From: an uncultured Lachnospiraceae bacterium
GTDB taxonomy: Bacteria > Bacillota > Clostridia > Lachnospirales > Lachnospiraceae
DNA: 46,003 bases
Direction: 5' to 3'
NCBI GenBank assembly: GCA_947173945.1
Contig: CAMWGV010000017.1
Location: 1-46,003, forward strand
Shown here one piece after another: positions 25,205-33,550 of this stretch; within the stretch, counting starts at the first letter, position 1, and the number at the start of each line of letters is the position of its first letter. The notes under the pieces were generated by a model. That model made no database searches. It was not told the origin of the DNA and saw nothing but the letters and a program-made list of their open reading frames with translations. Position numbers and translations under genes: made by a program.

Positions 25205-25317
25205 ATCCTAAGGGTGAGTGTGTCATAAGGAGGGACCCACGAAGTGGGAGGATACCTTATGGCAGACCTACAGAGCAAGAGGATGCCTTAGGATGTGGCT
25301 CCACGCAAAGCGTGGAG
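25205..25317 (+). ncRNA. Multi-helix structured RNA between oadB and the OadA-type gene
   Basis: Four helices are readable. P1 is ATCCTAAGG (25205-25213) with CCTTAGGAT (25286-25294). Inside it, P2 is CATAAGG (25224-25230) with CCTTATG (25255-25261), capped by P3 CCCAC-GAA-GTGGG (25236-25248) across an asymmetric internal loop. Outside it, P4 is CTCCACGC-AAA-GCGTGGAG (25299-25317), which ends 16 nt before the AGGAGG of the next gene. There is no T-run, so it is not a plain terminator. It could be a riboswitch-like leader, a processing element, or a stoichiometry control; no known class is recognised. Confidence 0.6.
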
Positions 25318-25346
25318 TATAAATCAAATAATAGGAGGACATATAA

Positions 25347-26756
25347 ATGGCAGTAGAGAAAAAACCGGTAAAGATTACCGAAACCATATTACGTGATGCC
25401 CATCAGTCACTCATTGCAACAAGAATGACTACTGAGCAGATGCTTCCAATCATAGACAAGATGGATAAGGTTGGATATCACTCCGTTGAGTGTTGGGGTG
25501 GAGCTACATTTGATGCGTCACTTCGTTTCCTCAAGGAAGACCCATGGGAAAGACTTAGAAAGCTTAAGGCTGGTTTCAAAAACACAAAGCTTCAGATGCT
25601 TTTCAGAGGACAGAACATACTTGGATATCGTCACTATGCGGATGATGTTGTTGAATATTTTGTACAAAAGTCAATTGCAAACGGTATTGATATTATCCGT
25701 ATATTTGACTGTTTAAATGATATCAGAAATCTTCAGACAGCTGTTAAGGCTGCGAATAAGGAGAAAGGTCATGCACAGGTTGCCCTTTCCTATACATTAG
25801 GTGAGGCGTATACGCTTGATTACTGGAAGGACGTTGCAAAGAAGATTGAGGATATGGGTGCTGATTCTATCTGTATAAAGGATATGGCAGGACTTTTGGT
25901 TCCTGCAGCAGCAACTGAGCTTGTTACAGCCCTGAAAGAGAGCACAAAGCTTCCTATCCAGCTTCATACACATTATACATCAGGTGTTGCTTCAATGACT
26001 TACATGAAGGCTGTTGAAGCAGGCTGTGATATTATTGATACAGCAATGTCACCTCTTGCTCTTGGAACAAGCCAGCCTGCAACTGAGGTTATGGCAAAGG
26101 CATTTGAGGGAACAGAATTTGATCCTAAATTTGACCAGAACCTTCTTGCAGAGATAGCTGATTACTTCAAGCCAATGCGTGAGGAATGGCTTGCCAGTGG
26201 ACTACTCAATCCAAAGGTTATGGGTGTTAACATTAAAACGCTTCTTTATCAGGTACCGGGCGGTATGCTTTCAAACCTTGTATCACAGCTTAAGGAAATG
26301 AATGCTGAGGATAAGTTTGATGAAGTGCTTGAGGAGGTTCCAAGAGTTCGTAAGGATTACGGTGAACCACCACTTGTTACGCCATCCAGTCAGATTGTTG
26401 GAACACAGGCAGTATTAAATGTTGTTACAGGCGAGAGATATAAGATGTGCACAAAGGAGTCAAAGGCCTTAGTAGGCGGAGAGTACGGTCAGACTGTACT
26501 TCCTATATCGGATGAGGTCCGTAAAAAGGTTATTGGAGACAAGGAGCCGATTACCTGCAGACCTGCAGACCTGATTGAAAACGAGCTTGATAAGCTTGAA
26601 AAAGAAATGGCTCAGTATAAGCAGCAGGATGAGGATGTGCTTACGTATGCATTATTCCCTCAGGTAGCCGTTGATTTCTTCAAGTACAGGGAAGCTCAGC
26701 AGACGAAAATAGATGCTTCCGTAGCAGATACTGAAAACAAAACTTATCCGGTATAA
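25347..26756 (+). CDS. oadA: OadA / 5S-type carboxyltransferase
   Basis: This TIM-barrel carboxyltransferase moves CO2 between oxaloacetate/pyruvate and biotin. The 469-residue protein begins with KITETILRDAHQSLIATRMT and has GYHSVECWGGATFDASLRFL, LMxFRGQN-like MLFRGQNILGY, and the metal/lysine segment DSICIKDMAGLL (Lys near 178), followed by the PYC_OADA domain. The C-terminal biotin domain of many OadA proteins is missing; the separate carrier in this cluster supplies it. This resembles the 5S subunit of transcarboxylase. AGGAGG lies 8 nt before the ATG, behind a structured RNA. Confidence 0.95.
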   Translation: MAVEKKPVKITETILRDAHQSLIATRMTTEQMLPIIDKMDKVGYHSVECWGGATFDASLRFLKEDPWERLRKLKAGFKNTKLQMLFRGQNILGYRHYADDVVEYFVQKSIANGIDIIRIFDCLNDIRNLQTAVKAANKEKGHAQVALSYTLGEAYTLDYWKDVAKKIEDMGADSICIKDMAGLLVPAAATELVTALKESTKLPIQLHTHYTSGVASMTYMKAVEAGCDIIDTAMSPLALGTSQPATEVMAKAFEGTEFDPKFDQNLLAEIADYFKPMREEWLASGLLNPKVMGVNIKTLLYQVPGGMLSNLVSQLKEMNAEDKFDEVLEEVPRVRKDYGEPPLVTPSSQIVGTQAVLNVVTGERYKMCTKESKALVGGEYGQTVLPISDEVRKKVIGDKEPITCRPADLIENELDKLEKEMAQYKQQDEDVLTYALFPQVAVDFFKYREAQQTKIDASVADTENKTYPV

Positions 26757-26768
26757 TCCGGTGATTAT

Positions 26769-26810
26769 GGGGCTGTCCACACAGCTAGTGTGACAGTCCC
26801 ATGTTTTATT
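26769..26810 (+). terminator. Terminator after the carboxyltransferase cluster
   Basis: GGGGCTGTCCACAC pairs with GTGTGACAGTCCC around AGCTA, followed by ATGTTTTATTT. The stem sequence resembles the outer layers of the 9400-9848 element and the terminator at 34313. Confidence 0.75.
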
Positions 26811-26822
26811 TAATGGGATACT

Positions 26823-28085
26823 ATGAGTGAATATAACAAATATGATGTAATAATTATAGGGTGTGGTGCTGCTGGAATGATGGCAGGCATAACGCTTGCG
26901 GATAAAGGATATAAGGTCATTATTCTTGAAAAAAATGATAAGGCAGGAAAAAAGCTTTTTATTACGGGAAAAGGAAGATGTAACCTAACGAACAACTGTG
27001 ATGATGAACAGCTTTTTGCCAATATAGTTACAAATCCAAAGTTTATGTACAGTGCCATAACCAATTTTAATTCCGGAGACACAATGGAGTTTTTTCAGGA
27101 GCTTGGTCTGAATCTGAAAACGGAGAGGGGAGGCAGGGTTTTTCCTGCATCTGACCATTCCTCAGATGTGATAAGTGTACTTACCACAAAGCTGAAACGA
27201 CTTGGTGTAGGTGTAAGGTATAACAGTGAGGTTTGTGATATTCTTGTGGAGGACAGTGACCTCGGCAGGAAGGTAACAGGAATTACAGTCAAGGAGAACG
27301 AAAAAACCTTTGACATTTCATGCGAAAATGTTGTTGTGGCAACCGGCGGTCTTGGATATCCACGTACCGGCTCCACAGGAGACGGAATTAAGTGGGCAAG
27401 GGAACTGGGGCTTTCTGTGACAGAACCAAAGCCGGCACTTGTTCCCCTTGAAGTGGCAGGAGTCAATTGTGAGGAGCTGATGGGTCTTTCACTCAAAAAT
27501 ATTGAAGTGTCGTTCTGGACTACTGTAAAGGGGAAGCAGAAAATCGTTTACAAAGAGTTTGGCGAGATGTTATTTACACATTTTGGGGTAAGTGGACCTG
27601 TTATATTATCAGCATCATCACATTTACACAAATATGATGGACAGAATATAGAGCTTTTAATTGATTTAAAGCCGGCACTGTCAGAAAAGCAGCTTGACGA
27701 TAGGGTAGTGAGGGATTTTTCCGAAAATATAAATAAGCAGTTTCGGAATGCCATAGACTCTTTACTTCCAAGAAAGCTGATTCCTGTTATAATCGAAAGG
27801 TCAGGCATTGACCCTTATAAAAAGGTGAATGAGATAACAAGGCAGGAAAGGGAACATTTTGTCCATTGTATTAAGAAATTTAATCTTACCATAACACAAT
27901 ACAGAGGCTTTGATGAGGCAATTATAACGCAGGGAGGCTTAAGCGTTAAGGAGCTGAATCCAAAGAGCATGGAGGTTAAGAAGATAAAAGGTCTTAGGTA
28001 TATAGGCGAGGTTGTAGATTGTGATGCCCTTACAGGTGGATATAACCTGCAGCTTGCATGGAGTATGGCGAAAATTTTAAATTAA
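26823..28085 (+). CDS. HI0933/YhiN-family FAD-binding oxidoreductase
   Basis: The 420-residue flavoprotein has an N-terminal dinucleotide fold (YDVIIIGCGAAGMMAGITLA), then the family signature GKKLFITGKGRCNLTN and VVVATGGLGYPRTGSTGDG. Near the C-terminus are GGLSVKELNPKSMEVKKIKG and GEVVDCDALTGGYNLQLAWS, diagnostic of the HI0933 family, often annotated as aminoacetone oxidase family. The true substrate is unclear. The ribosome binding site is weak (GGGAT). It is followed 10 bp later by cmk, an arrangement common in Clostridia. Confidence 0.93.
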   Translation: MSEYNKYDVIIIGCGAAGMMAGITLADKGYKVIILEKNDKAGKKLFITGKGRCNLTNNCDDEQLFANIVTNPKFMYSAITNFNSGDTMEFFQELGLNLKTERGGRVFPASDHSSDVISVLTTKLKRLGVGVRYNSEVCDILVEDSDLGRKVTGITVKENEKTFDISCENVVVATGGLGYPRTGSTGDGIKWARELGLSVTEPKPALVPLEVAGVNCEELMGLSLKNIEVSFWTTVKGKQKIVYKEFGEMLFTHFGVSGPVILSASSHLHKYDGQNIELLIDLKPALSEKQLDDRVVRDFSENINKQFRNAIDSLLPRKLIPVIIERSGIDPYKKVNEITRQEREHFVHCIKKFNLTITQYRGFDEAIITQGGLSVKELNPKSMEVKKIKGLRYIGEVVDCDALTGGYNLQLAWSMAKILN

Positions 28086-28095
28086 GGAGGATATT

Positions 28096-28746
28096 ATGAA
28101 TATTGCAATAGACGGACCGGCAGGGGCCGGGAAAAGCACAATTGCTAAGGCGGTGGCAAAGGAATTAGGATATATATATGTGGATACAGGTGCCATGTAT
28201 AGGGCAATTGCATTGTATATTCTTGAGAATAAGATTGATGTAGAGGATGAGGAAAGCGTTTGCAGGGCATGCAATGAAATAGATATACAGATTAAGCATG
28301 AGGACGGCATACAGCAGGTATATCTAAACGGAAGAAATGTACAGGCAGACATAAGAAAAGAGGAAGTGGGAAATATGGCAAGCACTGCAGCGGCAAAGAA
28401 GCCGGTACGGGATAAGCTGCTGACATTGCAAAGGAATATTGCTGAGACAAATGATGTAGTTATGGATGGCAGGGATATTGGGACATTTGTACTTCCCAAT
28501 GCGGAATATAAATATTATCTCACAGCATCTGTAAAAACGAGGGCAATGAGACGATATAAAGAATTGACAGAGAAAGGTGAAACACCGGACATAGCCAGGA
28601 TAGAAGCTGATATCGAAAAGAGGGACTATCAGGATATGAACAGGGATATTGCACCGCTAAAGCAGGCTGAGGACGCAATATATGTTGACAGCTCAGACAT
28701 GACAATTGAGCAGGTTGTCAGGTTTATGTGTGACAGGGTAAAATAA
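28096..28746 (+). CDS. cmk: (d)CMP kinase
   Basis: The enzyme phosphorylates CMP and dCMP using ATP. The 216-residue protein opens with P-loop MNIAIDGPAGAGKSTIAKAV and then YVDTGAMYRAIALYI. DGRDIGTFVLPNA and the lid region RDYQDMNRDIAPLKQAEDAI are typical. TAAGGAGG lies 5 nt before the ATG. It sits between the flavoprotein and the ispH-rpsA fusion with short gaps, so the three are likely cotranscribed. Confidence 0.97.
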   Translation: MNIAIDGPAGAGKSTIAKAVAKELGYIYVDTGAMYRAIALYILENKIDVEDEESVCRACNEIDIQIKHEDGIQQVYLNGRNVQADIRKEEVGNMASTAAAKKPVRDKLLTLQRNIAETNDVVMDGRDIGTFVLPNAEYKYYLTASVKTRAMRRYKELTEKGETPDIARIEADIEKRDYQDMNRDIAPLKQAEDAIYVDSSDMTIEQVVRFMCDRVK

Positions 28747-28767
28747 AACAGAAAGAGAAGCTATTTT

Positions 28768-30738
28768 ATGAGAGAGGTTTTGCTTGCAAAAACAGCAGGA
28801 TTTTGTTTTGGAGTAAAGCGGGCTGTGGAAACGGTATATAACGAGATTGCAAATTCGGAAAATAAAAAGGTGTATACCTACGGCCCCATAATACACAATG
28901 AAGAGGTTGTGGCTGATTTAAAGTCAAAGGGTGTTACAATTTTAGAGGAGGAAGCCTTTGACAATATGAGCTCCGGCCTTTCCGGTAAGGTTATAATAAG
29001 GTCACACGGTGTTGGGCGTGATGTGTACAGAAAGCTTGATGAATCAGGACTTATTGTCATAGATGCAACATGTCCATTTGTTAAAAAAATTCACAAAATT
29101 GTCGATGAGGAAAGTGCAAAAGGAAACTGTATTGTCATAGTTGGTGACAAGAATCATCCGGAGGTTCAGGGGATCATAGGATGGTGTAATAATGAGCCCA
29201 TTGTGATTGATTCCATGGAAACTGCGTCGAAAATTGGCGAAATTATGGAAAAAAATGTGGTTTTGGTTGCACAAACAACATTTAATAGCATTAAATTTAA
29301 AGAATTAGTTGAATTTTTTCGAAAAAAATATTATAATGTCTGTGTTTATAATACCATTTGTAATGCTACTCATGATAGACAGGAGGAAGCGAGGGAACTT
29401 GCGGCTCGTGTTGATGCCATGATAATCATTGGTGGTAAAAAAAGCTCTAACACACAAAAGCTGTATGATATGAGCAAAAAACAATGCAAAAATACTTACT
29501 ATATTCAGACACTCGTTGACTTGGATTTAACTGTTATAGAATCCGCTAGGAGGGTAGGTATTACGGCTGGGGCATCTACCCCAAAAAACATAATTAAGGA
29601 GGTTTATGACAGTATGTCAGAATTAAGCTTTGAAGAACTGCTTAAGCAGTCGGAGGAAAATCAAACAAAAATAAAACCAGGTAGTGTGGTGGAAGGAAAG
29701 ATTATTGACGTTAAGCCTGATGAAATTGTTGTTGATATTCAGTATAAGGCAGACGGAATCATAACCAGAAATGAATACTCCAATACGCCTAATCTTGACC
29801 TTACGACTGTTGTCAATGTAGGAGATCCTATAAAAGTTAAGGTTGTAAAGACAAATGATGGTGAGGGACAGGTTCTTCTTTCCTACAAGAGAGTTGCGGC
29901 TGAAAAGTCATATGCAATGCTTGAGGAGGCATTTGAAAATGAAACTGTACTTAAGGCTAAGGTTACTCAGGTTGTTGAGGGTGGTGTAAGCGTATTGGTT
30001 GAGGAGTGTAAGGTATTTATACCTGCAAGCCTTGTTTCAGATGTTTATGAAAAGAATCTTAGCAAGTTTATGGATCAGGAGATTGAGTTCGTTATAACAG
30101 AGTTCAATCCAAAGAAGAGAAGAATTATAGGAAATAGAAAGAAACTCATTGTGGCAGCTAAGGCTGAGGCTGCAAAGAAGCTCTTTGATTCAATAAATGT
30201 TGGAGATGTTGTAGAAGGAACTGTTAAGAATGTAACATCATTTGGTGCATTTATTGATTTGGGTGGTGCAGACGGACTTCTCCATATTTCAGAGATGTCA
30301 TGGGGAAGAATTGACGATCCTAAGAGTGTTCTCAAGGTCGGAGATAAGGTTAAGACCTTTATTAAGGATATAAATGGCGAGAAGATTGCTTTAAGCTTAA
30401 AGTTTGAGGATGCAAATCCTTGGGTTAAGGCAGCAGAAAAATACACAGTTGGAAGTGAAGTTACCGGTAAGGTAGCAAGGATGACTGCATTTGGTGCATT
30501 TGTCGAGCTTGAGCCGGGTGTGGATGCACTTTTACATGTTTCTCAGATTTCAAATGAGCATGTTGAGAAACCAGAGGATGTATTTAAGATTGGTCAGGAG
30601 ATTACTGCTAAGGTTGTAGATTTCAAACAGGAAGAAAAGAAGATAAGCCTCAGCATAAAGGCAATGCTTAAGGCAGAGGAAGATGTTACCGAATCAGAGG
30701 AAGATGTTACCGAATCTGGAGAAGCAGTGGAGGAATAA
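28768..30738 (+). CDS. ispH: IspH / ribosomal protein S1 fusion
   Basis: Residues 1-282 are 4-hydroxy-3-methylbut-2-enyl diphosphate reductase, the last step of the MEP isoprenoid pathway, with the three [4Fe-4S] cysteines in GFCFG (13), ATCPF (102) and TICNA (198). From residue 303 on there are four S1 RNA-binding domains (about 303-374, 391-458, 477-545, 560-632); the third and fourth carry FGAFxxL motifs. The acidic tail repeats EEDVTES twice. IspH-S1 fusions are known in Clostridia. Inside the junction, AAGGAGG (29596-29602) precedes an in-frame ATG at 29614 (MSELSFEELLK), which could start a free 374-residue S1 protein. Confidence 0.96.
   Translation: MREVLLAKTAGFCFGVKRAVETVYNEIANSENKKVYTYGPIIHNEEVVADLKSKGVTILEEEAFDNMSSGLSGKVIIRSHGVGRDVYRKLDESGLIVIDATCPFVKKIHKIVDEESAKGNCIVIVGDKNHPEVQGIIGWCNNEPIVIDSMETASKIGEIMEKNVVLVAQTTFNSIKFKELVEFFRKKYYNVCVYNTICNATHDRQEEARELAARVDAMIIIGGKKSSNTQKLYDMSKKQCKNTYYIQTLVDLDLTVIESARRVGITAGASTPKNIIKEVYDSMSELSFEELLKQSEENQTKIKPGSVVEGKIIDVKPDEIVVDIQYKADGIITRNEYSNTPNLDLTTVVNVGDPIKVKVVKTNDGEGQVLLSYKRVAAEKSYAMLEEAFENETVLKAKVTQVVEGGVSVLVEECKVFIPASLVSDVYEKNLSKFMDQEIEFVITEFNPKKRRIIGNRKKLIVAAKAEAAKKLFDSINVGDVVEGTVKNVTSFGAFIDLGGADGLLHISEMSWGRIDDPKSVLKVGDKVKTFIKDINGEKIALSLKFEDANPWVKAAEKYTVGSEVTGKVARMTAFGAFVELEPGVDALLHVSQISNEHVEKPEDVFKIGQEITAKVVDFKQEEKKISLSIKAMLKAEEDVTESEEDVTESGEAVEE
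29596..29616 (+). promoter_or_regulatory. Internal ribosome binding site in the ispH-rpsA fusion
   Basis: A perfect AAGGAGG (29596-29602) lies 11 nt before an in-frame ATG (29614-29616), the exact point where the S1 part begins with MSELSFEELLK, a typical free-S1 N-terminus. It may just reflect the codons Lys-Glu-Val. Confidence 0.5.
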
Positions 30739-30744
30739 TTTAAT

Positions 30745-31524
30745 ATGGCATATGGGTACGAAGAATTCAAAAAAGATGTGTATAAGCTGACAGACATCAA
30801 TTTGGATATGTACAAGGAACGCCAGATGAAAAGAAGAATAGAATCCTTGATAGAAAGAAAAGGATTTAAAGGCTTCGAGGATTTTTACAAAGGTATGGAA
30901 CAGGACAAAGCTCTGCTTCGTACCTTTGTTAGTTATCTTACAATAAATGTGTCTCAGTTTTATCGCAACCCGATGCAGTGGGAGACTTTCGAAAAGGAAA
31001 TGATACCATACCTGAAAAAGCATTACGGAGATAAGATAACCATTTGGAGTGCGGCATGTTCAACAGGAGATGAGCCTTATACATTAGCCATGATTATGTC
31101 GAAGTACATACCAACAAGCAAAATAAAAATTATAGCGACAGACATTGATGAGGATGTTATTGCTTTTGCAAAGGATGGCATTTATTCGGAGAAAAGTCTC
31201 GTTGACCTTCCGGATGAATACAAAAAGAAATTTTTCAAAAGGGTTGATGACAATCACAGGCAGGTATTGAATGAAATAAAATCCTGCGTAACATTCCAAA
31301 AGCACAATCTTCTGAAGGACAGATATCTGACTGACGTGAGCATGATTGTATGTAGAAATGTTGTTATATACTTTACTGAGGAAGCAAAGGATGATGTATA
31401 TCGCAAATTCCACAGTGCATTATCCAGAGATGGTTTATTATTTATAGGCAACACAGAACAGATTTTACGTGCAAAGGAAATGGGATTTACCCCTGTTAAA
31501 ACATTCTTTTACAAAAAAATATAG
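30745..31524 (+). CDS. cheR: Chemotaxis protein methyltransferase CheR
   Basis: The protein methylates glutamates of chemoreceptors using S-adenosylmethionine. The 259-residue protein has the N-terminal helical CheR domain (MKRRIESLIERKG) and the catalytic domain with TINVSQFYRNPMQWETFE, the SAM loop WSAACSTGDEPYTLAMIM, ATDIDEDV and VCRNVVIYF. It has a GGAGG site overlapping the end of the fusion gene, so it is coupled to ispH-rpsA rather than to other chemotaxis genes. No other che genes are in the window. Confidence 0.95.
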   Translation: MAYGYEEFKKDVYKLTDINLDMYKERQMKRRIESLIERKGFKGFEDFYKGMEQDKALLRTFVSYLTINVSQFYRNPMQWETFEKEMIPYLKKHYGDKITIWSAACSTGDEPYTLAMIMSKYIPTSKIKIIATDIDEDVIAFAKDGIYSEKSLVDLPDEYKKKFFKRVDDNHRQVLNEIKSCVTFQKHNLLKDRYLTDVSMIVCRNVVIYFTEEAKDDVYRKFHSALSRDGLLFIGNTEQILRAKEMGFTPVKTFFYKKI

Positions 31525-31532
31525 GTCATGGC

Positions 31533-31561
31533 TTGATTTATTTTGTCAGGTGTGATATAGT
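31533..31561 (+). promoter_or_regulatory. Promoter of rplS
   Basis: TTGATT (31533-31538), 17-nt spacer, TATAGT (31556-31561), just after cheR. The leader to the rplS ATG is about 75 nt and contains a weak hairpin (TATC-TTGTAT-GGATA); an L19 leader-type control is possible but not established. Confidence 0.6.
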
Positions 31562-31642
31562 GTTTGAGTTGTGAAAAAAGGGATGGTCCTCTGTATCTTG
31601 TATGGATATAAGAACGTCTAAATTATTTAGGAGGTCACACAA

Positions 31643-31993
31643 ATGAGTGCAAACGAAATTATCAAGAACATTGAGACTGCCCAGCTTAAGGAAGTTACAG
31701 AATTTAATGTTGGTGATACCATAAAGGTATTCGCAAAGATTAAAGAGGGCGAGAGAGAAAGAGTACAGGCTTTTGAGGGAACTGTTCTTAAGAAGCAGGG
31801 AGGAAGCTGTAGAGAGACATTCACAGTTAGAAAGAATTCTAATGGTGTAGGTGTTGAAAAAACATGGCCACTTCATTCACCAACTATTGAGAAGATAGAG
31901 GTTATCAGAAGAGGTAAGGTTAGACGTGCTAAGCTTAATTACTTACGTGACAGAGTAGGTAAGAAGGCTAAGGTAAAAGAGCTTGTAAAATAA
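31643..31993 (+). CDS. rplS: 50S ribosomal protein L19
   Basis: The 116-residue protein matches L19 throughout: [54 protein letters not shown], and a basic C-terminus [18 protein letters not shown]19 sits at the 30S-50S interface. A strong AGGAGG precedes it. It has its own promoter and a terminator, and starts the conserved rplS-lepB-rbgA-rnhB run. Confidence 0.99.
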   Translation: MSANEIIKNIETAQLKEVTEFNVGDTIKVFAKIKEGERERVQAFEGTVLKKQGGSCRETFTVRKNSNGVGVEKTWPLHSPTIEKIEVIRRGKVRRAKLNYLRDRVGKKAKVKELVK

Positions 31994-32001
31994 CGAATAG
32001 G

Positions 32002-32036
32002 ATGACTGGAGATAAAAAACTCCAGTCATTTTTAAA
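32002..32036 (+). terminator. Terminator after rplS
   Basis: ATGACTGGAG (32002-32011) pairs perfectly with CTCCAGTCAT (32020-32029), followed by TTTTTAAA. Confidence 0.85.
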
Positions 32037-32088
32037 ATAACAGGAAATGATAGATTTCTTAAAAAATAACTAAAACGGGTGACATGAT

Positions 32089-32691
32089 ATGAAACGTTCA
32101 TCAAATATGCTTGAAATAAAAATAAAAGATAAGTCAGTTAAAAAAACTGTTAAAAAAACGAAGAACAGGATTTTTAAAGGTATTTTCAACTGGATTATTC
32201 TTGTTTTTGTTGCCATAGTAATGGGATATGCTTTTGTTGTGTTTGGATTCCAGACTATCAATGTTGTAGGACCGTCAATGAATGACACCCTGAAGGATGG
32301 ACAGGTTGTTGTTGTAAATAAGCTGAGCTACAAGTTCGGAAGTGTGCAGAGATATGATATTGTTGCTTTTTCGTTAGTGGAAAATGATGATTACTACGAT
32401 ATAAAGAGGGTAATCGGTATGCCGGGAGAAACCGTGACAATTGATGATGGTGTTTTGTATATTGACGGACAGCCGCTTGGTACAAGTGTAGTTACCGACA
32501 GTATATTGACAGAGGGAATTGCAAAAAAAGGTGTGACGCTTGGCGACAATGAATATTTTCTACTTGGCGACAATGTAAATAACAGTGAGGATTCGAGATA
32601 TACAAATATAGGGAATGTAAGTAGTGCAGAAATACTTGGCAAGGTCGTTTATACGTGGAGTCCGAAGGAAAGCAGAGGAAAGGTTAAATGA
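32089..32691 (+). CDS. lepB: Signal peptidase I (first copy)
   Basis: The membrane protease removes signal peptides from exported proteins. The 200-residue protein has a basic cytoplasmic N-terminus, one membrane segment (about 32-54), the serine motif GPSMNDTL (Ser63) and the lysine motif DIKRVIGMPGE (Lys107), then the LLGDNVNNSEDSR box. Length is normal for a Firmicute type I peptidase. GGGTGAC lies 5 nt before the ATG. Its stop overlaps the rbgA ATG by 4 bp (ATGA), so the two are translationally coupled. Confidence 0.95.
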   Translation: MKRSSNMLEIKIKDKSVKKTVKKTKNRIFKGIFNWIILVFVAIVMGYAFVVFGFQTINVVGPSMNDTLKDGQVVVVNKLSYKFGSVQRYDIVAFSLVENDDYYDIKRVIGMPGETVTIDDGVLYIDGQPLGTSVVTDSILTEGIAKKGVTLGDNEYFLLGDNVNNSEDSRYTNIGNVSSAEILGKVVYTWSPKESRGKVK

Positions 32692-33530
32692 ATATTCAGT
32701 GGTATCCCGGTCATATGACAAAAGCGAAAAGAATGATGCAGGAGGATATTAAGCTAATTGATATTGTTGTGGAGCTTTTGGATGCCAGAGCACCAATGAG
32801 CAGCAAAAATCCTGATATTGATGCCCTTGCATTAAATAAATACCGTCTCATCATATTAAACAAATATGATCTTGCAGATAGTAAAGCTACGTCTATGTGG
32901 GAAAAATATTTCAAGGATAAAGGATATTTTGTCGCATGCCTTGACTCAAGAAAAAATACCGGAATGAAATCGATAACGGATACGATTATGGAGGCATGTC
33001 GGGAGAAAATCGAGCGTGACAGAAAAAGAGGAATTATTAACAGACCGATTCGTGCCATGGTTGTTGGAATTCCGAATGTTGGCAAGTCAACTTTTATTAA
33101 TTCCTATGCAAAAAAAGCATGTACAAAGGTAGGAAATAAGCCGGGCGTCACAAAGGGAAAGCAGTGGATTCGAATAAATAAAAATGTCGAGCTGTTAGAC
33201 ACACCGGGAATTTTATGGCCGAAATTTGAGGATGAAAGAGTTGGATTAAATCTTGCTTACATCGGCTCGATAAACGATAATATTATATCTATGAGTGAGC
33301 TTGCGTTGGGACTTATAACTTTTCTCAAAAAAAATTATTGTAATGTATTGCAGGATAGGTATAATATAGATATTGAGAAAAAGGATTTTGAAATACTTGC
33401 TGATATAGCTATAAGCAGACAATGTATTCAAAAAGGAAATGAACCGGATATTGAGAAGGCTTCTGCTTTATTGTTTGATGACTTCAGGAGTGGGAAGCTT
33501 GGAAGAATAAGTTTGGAGATTCCGGAATAA
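32688..33530 (+). CDS. rbgA: Ribosome biogenesis GTPase RbgA (YlqF)
   Basis: This circularly permuted GTPase is needed for late 50S assembly. The 280-residue protein begins MNIQWYPGHMTKAKRMM, typical of the family. The motifs come in permuted order: NKYD (G4) at about 58-61, then GIPNVGKSTFIN (G1), then LDTPGILWP (G3). A C-terminal helical domain binds the ribosome. It overlaps lepB by 4 bp and is followed by a second lepB. Confidence 0.97.
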   Translation: MNIQWYPGHMTKAKRMMQEDIKLIDIVVELLDARAPMSSKNPDIDALALNKYRLIILNKYDLADSKATSMWEKYFKDKGYFVACLDSRKNTGMKSITDTIMEACREKIERDRKRGIINRPIRAMVVGIPNVGKSTFINSYAKKACTKVGNKPGVTKGKQWIRINKNVELLDTPGILWPKFEDERVGLNLAYIGSINDNIISMSELALGLITFLKKNYCNVLQDRYNIDIEKKDFEILADIAISRQCIQKGNEPDIEKASALLFDDFRSGKLGRISLEIPE

Positions 33531-33550
33531 AAAATAGGAGTTGACCTATA

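Noticed and set aside
25205-25317. Assigning the RNA to a named riboswitch such as a sodium-sensing class
   Set aside because: The gene context would suit it, but I cannot match conserved bases from memory, so it is left unassigned.
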